Below, piece after piece: positions 45,511 through 54,336 of a stretch of 64,000 nucleotides of DNA (within the stretch, counting starts at the first letter, position 1; every line of letters starts with the position of its first letter). Under the pieces are notes generated by a model. The model saw only the letters and a program-made list of their open reading frames with translations. It was not told the origin of the DNA and did no database searches. The stretch is from Chitinophagaceae bacterium (lineage in GTDB: Bacteria > Bacteroidota > Bacteroidia > Chitinophagales > Chitinophagaceae). The position numbers were made by a program, and so were the translations under genes. The stretch is taken from contig JADJVB010000010.1 in NCBI GenBank assembly GCA_016710745.1, forward strand, positions 806,001-870,000, given 5' to 3'.

Positions 45511-46293
45511 GTGCAATCACCTCCATTAAAAATAACATTCCTTGGTTCCGGAACCAGCAGTGGTGTGCCGATGATCGGCTGCCAATGTGAAGTGTGTTGT
45601 GTCAACTGATAAAAAAGACAAACGGCTTCGCTCCAGCATTTTGGTTGAAAGTGAAAACACAACTATTGTTATTGATACCACGCCTGATTTTCGATACCAG
45701 ATGTTGCGGGCCGGGGTAAAAAAACTGGATGCCGTTTTATTTACGCATCCCCACAAAGACCATATTGCCGGTCTGGATGACGTAAGAGCCTTTAATTATG
45801 TTGAAAAAAAGCCAATGGAGCTTTATGCCAATTCGTTAACCGAGGAAGCGATAAAAAGAGAGTTTGCCTATGCTTTCTCCGATAAAAAATATCCGGGCCT
45901 GCCCAATCTCAATTTAAACACCATTGATGAAAGTCCTTTTATAATTGGCGACATACCGGTTATCCCGATACTGGTATGGCATTTGAAAATGCCGGTACTG
46001 GGTTTTCGGTTTGGAAATTTTACCTACATCACCGATGCCAACAAAATTGAAACCGAAGAAAAAGAAAAATTAAAGGCAGCGATATCATGGTGTTGAATGC
46101 GCTGCGCAGGGAAAGCCATATTTCGCATTTTAACTTAGATGAAGCCGTATCCATTGTGCGGGAATTAGCAGTGCCTCGGGCTTACTTTACCCATGTTAGT
46201 CACCAGATGGGCCTGCATCAAGCCGTTAATGAATCATTGCCCTTAGGGATGTCGTTGGCCTGGGATGGTTTGCAATTTGAAACGCATAGTTGA
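45511..46293 (+). CDS. MBL-fold metallohydrolase (PhnP-like), two frameshifts
   Basis: Three frame segments make one metallo-beta-lactamase-fold protein. The first, from GTG 45511, has ITFLGSGTSSGVPMIGC and the Cys-rich QCEVC. The second (from about 45600) has SSILVES, the metal motif THPHKDHIAG and TDANKIET. The third (from about 46075) has MVLNALRRESH and YFTHVSHQMG with late His ligands. Shifts lie at 45595-45602 (one extra base) and 46073-46076 (one missing G). Family members hydrolyse cyclic phosphodiesters (PhnP); the substrate here is unknown. The length of ~260 aa fits. Confidence 0.85.
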
Positions 46294-46420
46294 AATAACA
46301 CCTGATAGGTTTAGGTGTTTGTGGAAGAGAAAAACCGCATTTATTTCCGTTATTTTTCTGTTTATATGTTGATGATTCACGCAAGGCCCGGCACGTCTGA
46401 ATTTCTACCTTGTCCTCCTT

Positions 46421-47383
46421 GTGAACCGCCCCAAAAAATACCTGCCCGAATACCTATCCTTTACCCGTAAGGAACGAACCGGTATTATCGTAATCGTAGC
46501 ATTTATCCTGGCATTCGTTATAGCCCCCTTTCTATTTCCTTTTTTTATCAAATCAAAGCCGATTGATCATACCGCATTTGAAAAAGAAATAGCGGTGCTT
46601 AACCTGCAGGAAGACAGTAATCAATATTTTACCGGATCGACCTACGAAAAAAGCAATCCCCATTATTTACGAAGAGCTGGTAGTACTGATTATAGTAAAC
46701 AGCTCCGCGGCGAATTATTTTATTTCGATCCCAATACCTTGCCTGCAACCGGTTGGGTAAAACTGGGCATCAGGGAAAAAACAGCCAATACCATTCAAAA
46801 CTTTGTCGCCAAAGGCGGCCGGTTTTATAAACCCGAAGACATTGGAAAGATCTGGGGGCTGCATGAAGATGAAATAAACAGGCTCATACCTTATGTGCAG
46901 ATAGAATCCAATTCAGCGGCGGAGAATTATCAGCCGAATAAAACAGCGCCATTTAAAAAATTTGAAAAGCCGGTAAACATGATCGCGTCGGTAGATATCA
47001 ACCAGGCAGATAGTTCAGCTTTTATTGCACTTCCCGGAATCGGCAGTAAACTGGCCGGCAGGATCATTAATTTCAGAGATAAACTGGGCGGCTTTTATAA
47101 AGTAGAACAGGTTGCTGAAACATTTGCTTTGCCCGACTCTACGTTTCAAAAAATCAAAAATAAACTGGTATTAAGCAGCCGGTCCGTTAATCAACTCAAT
47201 ATTAATTCGGCTACCATTGATGAGCTGAAAATACATCCCTACATCAGGTATAACCTGGCCAACGCCATTGTTCAATACCGAAATCAACATGGTAACTTTT
47301 CTTCAATAAATGATTTAAGAGGAATAACCATTTTTACAGCTGAGTTATTTGATAAAGCAGCACCTTATCTCACCGTAAAATAA
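46421..47383 (+). CDS. Membrane-anchored helix-hairpin-helix protein
   Basis: The 320-residue protein starts at a GTG (46421) and has one membrane segment (about residues 22-45). It then shows three or four HhH units: WVKLGIREKTANTI, DINQADSSAFIALPGIGSKLAGRI (cited by ALPGIGSKLAGRI near residue 208), and INSATIDELKIHPYIRYNLANAIVQYR (cited by ATIDELKIHPYI near 267). The repeats resemble ComEA-type DNA-binding domains. It may bind DNA outside the inner membrane, but a competence role is not shown by context. Confidence 0.8.
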   Translation: MNRPKKYLPEYLSFTRKERTGIIVIVAFILAFVIAPFLFPFFIKSKPIDHTAFEKEIAVLNLQEDSNQYFTGSTYEKSNPHYLRRAGSTDYSKQLRGELFYFDPNTLPATGWVKLGIREKTANTIQNFVAKGGRFYKPEDIGKIWGLHEDEINRLIPYVQIESNSAAENYQPNKTAPFKKFEKPVNMIASVDINQADSSAFIALPGIGSKLAGRIINFRDKLGGFYKVEQVAETFALPDSTFQKIKNKLVLSSRSVNQLNINSATIDELKIHPYIRYNLANAIVQYRNQHGNFSSINDLRGITIFTAELFDKAAPYLTVK

Positions 47384-47444
47384 TCTGACCTAATTTACTG
47401 TTATCGTAAAATGCCGTAAATTGCAGCCTCAACGATTGCTTTAT

Positions 47445-48583
47445 ATGAATTTTACAACAACTGAACTTACTGCGCAGGTTGCACAAACTGCCAGAGAATT
47501 TGCTTTGCAGCATATTAAGCCACATTTGATGGAATGGGATGAGAGCCAGGAATTTCCGGTTGCCGTTTTCAAAGAAATGGGTAAACTGGGCCTGATGGGC
47601 GTACTGGTACCTGAAGAATATGGCGGCAGTGGCCTGGGGTATTACGAATACAACCAGATCATTCAGGAAGTAGCAAAGGTTTGCGGCTCTATTGGCCTGT
47701 CTTTAGCAGCACATAATTCCTTGTGTACCGGCCATATTCTGGCATTTGGCAGCGAGGCGCAAAAGAAAAAATATTTACCAAAGCTGGCTAACGCCGAATT
47801 TATTGGCGCCTGGGGTTTAACAGAAGCCAACACCGGAAGCGATGCCGGTAATATGAAAACCACCGCTGTAAAGAGGGCGATGAATGGGTTATTAATGGTA
47901 CCAAGTCCTGGATCACGCATGGAAAAAGCGGTGATGTGGCGGTAGTGATCTGCAGAACAGGTGAACCCAGAGCCAAAGATAATTCCACGGCGTTTATTGT
48001 GGAAAGAGGAACAGCAGGTTTAAGCGCCGGCAAAAAAGAAAATAAACTGGGTATGCGTGCCAGTGAAACCGCCGAGATGATCTTTGATAATTGCCGGATT
48101 GCTGATGCAAACCGCATCGGCGAAGTTGGCCAGGGCTTTAAACAAAGTATGAAAGTGCTGGATGGTGGCCGTATATCAATTGCAGCGTTGGGTTTAGGTA
48201 TTGCCAGGGGCGCTTATGAAGCTGCCTTACAATATTCCAAAGAGCGTTACCAGTTTGATCAGCCCATTGCCAGTTTCCAGGGCATCAGTTTCAAACTGGC
48301 CGATATGGCAACCGAAATTGAAGCCGCTGATCTGTTGATCAAACAGGCCTGCGATTTAAAAATGCGGGGGTTGCCCATGACCAAGGAATCGGCCATGGCC
48401 AAATATTACAGCAGCGAAGTGGCGGTAAGGGTAAGTACCGATGCGGTTCAGATATTCGGAGGCTACGGTTATACCAAGGATTTTCCGGTAGAGAAATTTT
48501 ACCGCGACAGCAAACTCTGCACCATTGGTGAAGGAACCAGTGAAATTCAGAAACTGGTTATCAGCCGGGAAGTATTGAAATAA
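47445..48583 (+). CDS. Acyl-CoA dehydrogenase, frameshifted
   Basis: The first frame (ATG 47445) has the N-terminal helical domain, EEYGGSGLGYYEYNQI and LTEANTGSDAGNMKT. It then drifts into a short wrong frame ending at 47945. The second frame has FGGYGYTKDFPVEKFYRDSKLCTIGEGTSEIQ near the end, cited by YGYTKDFPVEKFYRD. One G added at about 47871-47875 gives continuous AVKEGDEWVINGTKSWITHGKSG, cited by DEWVINGTKSWITHG. The restored ~379-residue flavoenzyme is a short-chain-type acyl-CoA dehydrogenase. The start is ATG 47445; a TTG eight codons upstream is less likely. Confidence 0.9.
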
Positions 48584-48631
48584 TTTTTGCCCCGGGTATT
48601 TTACCGGAGTTTTTTTATGAAACTCCTTGTA

Positions 48632-48802
48632 TTACAATCCGTCTTCATCATCTTTGGCTGAACTGCCAAACATATTATCAACCGCTCCACCCAGCATCGG
48701 AAATTTTTCTTTTACAAAATCTTTGATGGTTTCCAGTGCCTTTGCAGCCTGCTCATCGTTAATGCCAGCATTTACTTTTAAACGGTTTATTAATTCTTCC
48801 AT
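48632..48802 (-). CDS. 56-residue conserved-looking small protein
   Basis: This short minus-strand frame encodes MEELINRLKV, then a predicted helix (INDEQAAKALETIKDFVKEKF) cited by AAKALETIKDFVKEK, MLGGAVDNMFG and an acidic tail SSAKDDEDGL. It is clearly protein-like in codon use and starts 36 bp downstream of the relA/spoT stop on the same strand. Similar small helical proteins of about this size occur widely in Bacteroidota, without an assigned function. It was below the length cutoff of simple ORF lists. Confidence 0.7.
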   Translation of the reverse strand: MEELINRLKVNAGINDEQAAKALETIKDFVKEKFPMLGGAVDNMFGSSAKDDEDGL

Positions 48803-48838
48803 GATTATTTTTTAAGCTTTTTAATTTTATATCTGCAA

Positions 48839-51076
48839 TTACTCCGTGTCATACCTATCCACCCGTTCAATACCCGACATACCATTCAATCTGTCCACCA
48901 GTTCATCCAGTTCTTCCTTATCGTGTACAAATATTTTTACATTGCCTTCAAAAATACCTTCCCTGGCTTCAATGGTCATGGCCGCAATATTAAATTTCAA
49001 TTCGCCGCTGATGAGGTTGGTAATTTTATGTATTACGCCCACATCATCCAAGCCAATGATCTTCAAACCGGTAAGAAACGAGATTTCCTTGTTTTTTGCC
49101 CATTTGGTTTTCACCACCCGGTGACCATAATTGGCCATTAAGCGGGTGGCATTGGGGCAATTGGTACGGTGTATTTTTAAACCCTCACCAGTAGTCACAA
49201 ATCCAAATACATCGTCGCCGGGTATGGGTTTGCAGCAGTTGGCCAGGCTATATTGTATTTTGTCGCTGCTTTCGCCGAATATGATCAGCTCGGCATCTTT
49301 TTTATCGAAAGCCCGAACGGTTGGATCCTTTTCGATTTTTTCCTCAACAATAATTTTTAAAGGTTTTGGTGCAACCAGTTTGTCGCCATGCACGGTAAAT
49401 TCCTTCAGTTCTTTGAGATCTATTTTCTTAACAGCAATATCATATAAAAGATCGAGCGATGAACCTGTTTTATAAAAATTCGACAGTTCTTCCAGGTTGC
49501 TTTGGCTCATCGAAGCACCCATGCCTTCCAGTTTTCTTTTCAATGTATACTTTCCTTCATCCGCCACCTTTCTCTTTTCTTCCTTGAGTGTGTCTTTTAT
49601 TTTTGATTTGGCCTTACTGGTAACAACAAAATTCAGCCACTCTATATTGGGTTTCTGTTTGGCGCTGGTAATAATTTCTATCTGGTCGCCACTGCGTAAT
49701 TTATGACTGATGGGTACCAGTTTGTGATTAACCTTGGCACCAATACATTTACTGCCAACGGCTGTGTGCACCCCAAAAGCAAAATCCAGTGCCGATGCAC
49801 CAATGGGTAACATTTTAACTTCGCCTTTGGGGGTATACACATAGATTTCTTCGGCCAGAAACGACGTTTTAAAATCCTGCAAAAAATCTATAGAATTGTC
49901 ATCCGGACTGTTGAGCGCTTCCCTAATCTGTTGAAACCATTTGTCGAAGCGGCTTTCATCTTCTTTGCCTTCTTTATATTTCCAGTGTGCAGCTAAACCT
50001 TTTTCGGCGATTTCATTCATACGGCTGGTACGAATCTGCACTTCCACCCATTTGCCATGCGGGCCCATCACCGTGGTGTGCAGGGCTTCATAACCATTGC
50101 TTTTAGGGTTACTCAACCAATCTCTTAGTCGTTCGGGCGAGGGATTATATTCATCGGTGATAATGCTGTATACTTTCCAGCAGTCTTCCTTTTCTTTTTC
50201 GACAGGCGAATTAACCAATATCCGGATGGCAAATAAATCATATACTTCTTCAAAACTAACCCCCTTTTTTTTCATTTTATTCCAGATGGAATGAATGCTT
50301 TTTGGCCGGCCATAAATTTCAAAATCAAAATCGGCTTTATCCAGTTTGTCTTTTAAGGGCCTGATGAAGTCATTGATATACTTGGTTCTTTCCCGTTTGG
50401 TATCACTTAGTTTTTGAGCAATATACTTGTACGTATCCGGCTCCATGTATTTCATGGCCAGGTCTTCCATCTCGGTTTTGATATTGTACAAACCCATGCG
50501 GTGGGCCAGCGGCGCGTATACAAAAATGGTTTCGCTGCTGATCTTTAATTGCTTCTCCCGCTTCATGCTCTCCAGCGTTCGCATATTGTGCAGGCGATCG
50601 GCCAGTTTTATTAAAATTACCCGGGGGTCATCGGTTAGGGTAAGCAGGATCTTTTTGAAATTTTCGGCCTGCTGGGTACTGTTGGTATCCATTACCGTGC
50701 TGATCTTGGTAAGTCCGTCAACGATCTTGGTTACTTCAACGCCAAATTCACGCCGTATATCATCTAAAGAGATATCGGTGTCTTCAACCGTATCGTGCAG
50801 CAACGCACAAATGGTACTGCGTATGCCCAATCCGATTTCTTCCACACAAATTTTTGCCACAGCGATGGGGTGTAAGATGTAGGGTTCACCGCTTTTACGA
50901 CGCATGGTTTCGTGGGCTTCGGCTGCCATTTGAAAGGCGGTTCGCAGCAATTCCTTGTCACCAGGCTTCAATTTCGACTTTACCACACGCAAAAGCCCGC
51001 GGTAATGCCGCAATATCTCTTTTTTCTCCTCTTCCTCGTTAAGATTGTATTTAGGTATGTCTATGGTTGTTTCCAT
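48839..51076 (-). CDS. Bifunctional (p)ppGpp synthetase/hydrolase (RelA/SpoT)
   Basis: The 745-residue protein has an N-terminal HD hydrolase domain (HPIAVAKICVEEI, LLHDTVEDT), a synthetase domain (YGRPKSIHSIWNKM, GYEALHTTV), a TGS domain (VYTPKGEVKMLP...FAFGVHTAVG) and a C-terminal ACT domain. Conserved HD motif and synthetase residues suggest both activities are retained. It is the main alarmone switch for the stringent response in this organism. It is divergent from tRNA-Leu/tig and upstream of the 56-aa gene. Confidence 0.96.
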   Translation of the reverse strand: METTIDIPKYNLNEEEEKKEILRHYRGLLRVVKSKLKPGDKELLRTAFQMAAEAHETMRRKSGEPYILHPIAVAKICVEEIGLGIRSTICALLHDTVEDTDISLDDIRREFGVEVTKIVDGLTKISTVMDTNSTQQAENFKKILLTLTDDPRVILIKLADRLHNMRTLESMKREKQLKISSETIFVYAPLAHRMGLYNIKTEMEDLAMKYMEPDTYKYIAQKLSDTKRERTKYINDFIRPLKDKLDKADFDFEIYGRPKSIHSIWNKMKKKGVSFEEVYDLFAIRILVNSPVEKEKEDCWKVYSIITDEYNPSPERLRDWLSNPKSNGYEALHTTVMGPHGKWVEVQIRTSRMNEIAEKGLAAHWKYKEGKEDESRFDKWFQQIREALNSPDDNSIDFLQDFKTSFLAEEIYVYTPKGEVKMLPIGASALDFAFGVHTAVGSKCIGAKVNHKLVPISHKLRSGDQIEIITSAKQKPNIEWLNFVVTSKAKSKIKDTLKEEKRKVADEGKYTLKRKLEGMGASMSQSNLEELSNFYKTGSSLDLLYDIAVKKIDLKELKEFTVHGDKLVAPKPLKIIVEEKIEKDPTVRAFDKKDAELIIFGESSDKIQYSLANCCKPIPGDDVFGFVTTGEGLKIHRTNCPNATRLMANYGHRVVKTKWAKNKEISFLTGLKIIGLDDVGVIHKITNLISGELKFNIAAMTIEAREGIFEGNVKIFVHDKEELDELVDRLNGMSGIERVDRYDTE

Positions 51077-51138
51077 CCCGGTATTTATCGCAACGAATTT
51101 ACGTAAACAAATCTGTTTTCTGTTTTACCAAAAACCCT

Positions 51139-51146
51139 TACTTTTG
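51139..51146 (+). promoter_or_regulatory. TAnnTTTG-type -7 box of tRNA-Leu
   Basis: TACTTTTG fits the Bacteroidota -7 consensus exactly and lies 10 bp upstream of the first tRNA base, the right place for the start of a tRNA transcript. Confidence 0.65.
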
Positions 51147-51156
51147 CAGCCCTTTA

Positions 51157-51238
51157 GCGGATGTGGCGAAATTGGCAGACGCACTAGACTTAGGATCTAG
51201 CGGAGTAATCCATGTAGGTTCGACCCCTATCATCCGCA
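51157..51238 (+). tRNA. tRNA-Leu (anticodon UAG)
   Basis: Acceptor GCGGATG pairs with CATCCGC. The anticodon stem CTAGA/TCTAG closes the loop CTTAGGA, giving anticodon TAG, and a long variable arm and the GTTCGAC T-loop follow. Discriminator A at 51238; CCA is not encoded. The size of 82 nt fits a class II leucine tRNA. Confidence 0.95.
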
Positions 51239-51259
51239 CAAACTTGAGGTTAAAGGTTT

Positions 51260-51321
51260 AAAGGTTTAAGGGTTTAAAGTGTAGCACACTCGAATAACAA
51301 CCTTTAAACCCTTAAACCTTT
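51260..51321. repeat. 20-bp perfect inverted repeat of TTTAAGG-like units
   Basis: AAAGGTTTAAGGGTTTAAAG (51260-51279) and its exact reverse complement (51302-51321) flank a 22-nt loop. Each arm is made of 7-bp GGTTTAA-like units. It lies between tRNA-Leu and tig and would make a strong hairpin in the tig leader. Confidence 0.7.
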
Positions 51322-51342
51322 TTAAACTTTTAAACACTACAA

Positions 51343-52710
51343 ATGGCAAAAGTTACAAGAGAAAACATCGGTTTATTACATGATACATTAACCGTGAAAC
51401 TGAGTAAGGAAGATTATTTACCGGCGTTTGATAAAAAGCTGAAAGAGTACAGCAAAACGGCCAATATTCCGGGTTTTAGAAAAGGGATGGTGCCCGTTGG
51501 CATGGTAAAAAAGATGTACGGTGCTTCTATTTTTACTGATGAGATATTAAAATCGGTTGAAAAAGAACTGTACACCTGGTTAAATACCGAAAAGCCTGAT
51601 ATTTTTGGTCAGCCACTGCCACTAAAGAATGATTTACGGGATTTAGATATGAATAACCCGGCTGATGTGGAGTTTGGGTTTGAAATTGGCCTGAAGCCGG
51701 ATTATACCATGGCTGAAATTGCCAAAGCAAAAGTTACCCTGCATAAAGTTGCTGCTACCGATGCTATGGTTGATGAAGAAATTGCCCGTATGCAGATCAA
51801 GGGCGGTAATATGACCGAACCCGAAACCATCGACAATGAGGAAAATGTGTTAAATATCCTGTTTACCGAAGCTAATAAAGAAGCTGTGGTAATGGATGGT
51901 GGCGTAAGTAAGGAAAATTCAGTGATCCTTAAATATCTAACTTCCGCTACCCAAAAGAAATTTATGGGGAAAAAAGTTGGGGATTCGGTTACCGTGCAGT
52001 TGAGCAAAGCTTTTGATGATGACAAACTGGCCATGTTTTTAGAGGATCTTGGTTTCGACAAGGATGATCAGGAAGCAGCAAAAAAATACTTCAACCTAGA
52101 TATCGTAAAGATCGGACTGGTTGAAAAACGTGCGCTTAATGAAGATTTTTTTAAAGAGATCTACCCCGGCAAGGAAATTAAAACCGAGGCCGAATTAAGA
52201 GAAGCCATTAAAGACGAAATTGAAAAATATTGGGAGGGCCAGAGCCGAAACCAATTGCAGGATCAATTGTATCATTACCTGTTGGATGAAACCAACATGG
52301 AATTTCCGGTTGAGTTTTTGAAGCGCTGGTTACAAACCGGTGGCGATAAAGAAAAAACAGCAGAACAGGTGGAGACAGAATTTCCGGCTTTCAGCAACCA
52401 GCTAAAATGGACCCTGATCAGCGACAAGCTGATTCAGGATAATAAACTGGAAGTAGGTAATGAAGAGTTGAGGGAATATATGAAAGTGGAGATCATGCGT
52501 TATTTTGGAACCATGAACCTGGGTGAAGATACCGGCTGGATCGAAAGCTATATTGACCGCATGATGAAAGATGAAAAGCAGGTTGACAGCAGCTATCGCC
52601 GTTTAATTACCGAGAAATTATTTGGCTGGATCGAAAGCCAGGCCAAGACAAAAGAAAAGATGGTTACGCCCGAAGAGTTAACGGCTATGCAGCATAATCA
52701 TCAGCATTAA
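51343..52710 (+). CDS. tig: Trigger factor chaperone
   Basis: The 455-residue protein begins with the ribosome-binding domain (KVTRENIGLLHDTL, then signature NIPGFRKGMVP near residue 40, equivalent to the GFRxGK ribosome-contact loop). It continues with a central PPIase-like region of weak conservation and a helical C-terminal chaperone domain. It binds nascent chains at the ribosome exit. The strong terminator directly after it supports a single-gene unit. Confidence 0.93.
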   Translation: MAKVTRENIGLLHDTLTVKLSKEDYLPAFDKKLKEYSKTANIPGFRKGMVPVGMVKKMYGASIFTDEILKSVEKELYTWLNTEKPDIFGQPLPLKNDLRDLDMNNPADVEFGFEIGLKPDYTMAEIAKAKVTLHKVAATDAMVDEEIARMQIKGGNMTEPETIDNEENVLNILFTEANKEAVVMDGGVSKENSVILKYLTSATQKKFMGKKVGDSVTVQLSKAFDDDKLAMFLEDLGFDKDDQEAAKKYFNLDIVKIGLVEKRALNEDFFKEIYPGKEIKTEAELREAIKDEIEKYWEGQSRNQLQDQLYHYLLDETNMEFPVEFLKRWLQTGGDKEKTAEQVETEFPAFSNQLKWTLISDKLIQDNKLEVGNEELREYMKVEIMRYFGTMNLGEDTGWIESYIDRMMKDEKQVDSSYRRLITEKLFGWIESQAKTKEKMVTPEELTAMQHNHQH

Positions 52711-52732
52711 TATTTAAATTTAAAATTTTAAG

Positions 52733-52760
52733 AAGAGAATCTAACCCGTTCTCTTTTTTT
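52733..52760 (+). terminator. Rho-independent terminator of tig
   Basis: Stem AAGAGAA / TTCTCTT with a 9-nt loop and a T run of seven, 23 bp after the stop. Confidence 0.82.
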
Positions 52761-52775
52761 ATAGCTTAGTTTTTT

Positions 52776-54293
52776 ATGAGAGAAATTGTAAGAAGTGCAT
52801 CTGGCAACAATACACAGTTTGCCGCCATTGATTGGGAAAGCGCCGATATGTTTAATTACCCTGTTTTTTATTTTGAAAGCGCTGATCACGAAGCTGATCC
52901 TCTTCCATTTCACGAAAATATTGAATGGTTATATAAAAAATGGCTGGCCGGTGAGCAAGTTTTGTTTACCATACCGGCCAGTCACTACCAGTGGAATTGC
53001 CAGGAAAATCTGATACCAACGGTTATGCTGCAGCCCGAAAAAAATGAATACCTGGCCAGAAAAGCACAGAAGAAAATTCAACTGCAGTTTAACGAAACGC
53101 AAACCCAAAAATTTACCGACCAGGTAAATGCCTTAATTGACAAAATTAAGGAAGATAGCGGCCGGGAATTGTTGCAACAAATAACCGACCAGGCAAAGGC
53201 AATTGACCAGGAGATAAAAAGAGCAGTAGCCGCTACAAAGAATATTTCTTTGAAAGAAGGCTTTGTGCAGGAAAGCATAGGTACAGATGGATACCTGCTG
53301 TTAAAAGAGTTGCTGGCCAGCTTGTTCGGCAAACTAAAAGAGGTTAAGGAAGAAGCTTTTTTTACCAACTACAATATTTTAGGCGCCAGGGTTGAAGCGG
53401 CTTATGCGCAAAGCAAAAGCAGCGAAAATTTTAACGACACCCGTAAAGAAATAATTTCGTTACAGAAAGAATTGTTTGATGCGAATTTGAACCGATGGCA
53501 AAAAGACGAGTTAATCGCCCGCATACGAACGGCTTTTGATAATATAAATGCCCGGCATGATGAATGGCGTACTGATCAAAATCTGGTCAGAACGGAAGCG
53601 GCAAATACTCTGCAGGCAAAGTACAACGACATTATACCTCAGGCACTTTCCTTGAATTTCAGTGAAGGATTTACCATGCTCAAAGACCTGCAGGAACTCA
53701 CCAATATCAGCAACCTGGGCAAGGAAACCCGGGATGGGTTTTACCTGAAATTAGACCAGGCTTTTACTACCATAAAATCAAAGGCCGACGAAGAGAACGA
53801 AGCGAATTTTGAACTGGCAACAAAAATTGTTGACGTGGCCATAATCAGTGGTAGCGAATCGGAATTGTTCAAAGATGCACGGGCTATATTAACATCGGCC
53901 CAAAACGACCTGAAGGAAATCCGGTTGAACAGAAAGCATAAGGATGAGCTATTTGGCAGGCTGCGCACAGCTTTTGAGGAACTAAATAAAAAGCAGGATG
54001 AATATTTTACCCGGCGTAAACAGGAAAATAACGAACATTTGCAGGGCCTGTTGCAAACCCTCAAGCGTGCTTTAGTGCGTAAAGAAGAAGGTATGGAACG
54101 CCTGTATCAGGCCCGGCAAAATATTGAAGCAAAGACCGGCATGTTTAAAAACACGAAAAGCGGCACCAACGAATTGCTTAATCAGTTTTTAGAACGGCTT
54201 ACCGATATCAACAAGAAAATTGAAACAGCCGAAAAAGAAATGCTGCAGTTGAAGAAGAAGGTGGAGAAGATTGAAAAGGAGGTTGGGCAGTAG
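52776..54293 (+). CDS. DUF349-like helical repeat protein, function unknown
   Basis: The 505-residue protein has an N-terminal domain (about residues 1-110, acidic with FNYPVFYFES) and then a long helical region. Two units, around residues 215-275 and 345-415, share the pattern EI..LQK.L......R..KDEL..R.RTAF...N...DE(W/Y), as in DUF349 repeats. The C-terminus (about residues 425-505) is a charged coiled coil. No signal peptide. Role unknown; DUF349 proteins are linked to stress and translation control in other bacteria only loosely. Confidence 0.65.
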   Translation: MREIVRSASGNNTQFAAIDWESADMFNYPVFYFESADHEADPLPFHENIEWLYKKWLAGEQVLFTIPASHYQWNCQENLIPTVMLQPEKNEYLARKAQKKIQLQFNETQTQKFTDQVNALIDKIKEDSGRELLQQITDQAKAIDQEIKRAVAATKNISLKEGFVQESIGTDGYLLLKELLASLFGKLKEVKEEAFFTNYNILGARVEAAYAQSKSSENFNDTRKEIISLQKELFDANLNRWQKDELIARIRTAFDNINARHDEWRTDQNLVRTEAANTLQAKYNDIIPQALSLNFSEGFTMLKDLQELTNISNLGKETRDGFYLKLDQAFTTIKSKADEENEANFELATKIVDVAIISGSESELFKDARAILTSAQNDLKEIRLNRKHKDELFGRLRTAFEELNKKQDEYFTRRKQENNEHLQGLLQTLKRALVRKEEGMERLYQARQNIEAKTGMFKNTKSGTNELLNQFLERLTDINKKIETAEKEMLQLKKKVEKIEKEVGQ

Positions 54294-54336
54294 TGATCAG
54301 CTGGTGTTGCTGATCACCATACTTCCGGCATCTTAA

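Noticed and set aside
51241..51321. GGTTTAA-type repeats as a CRISPR or telomere-like array
   Set aside because: Only one inverted pair, no spacers, no cas genes; a simple palindrome explains it.
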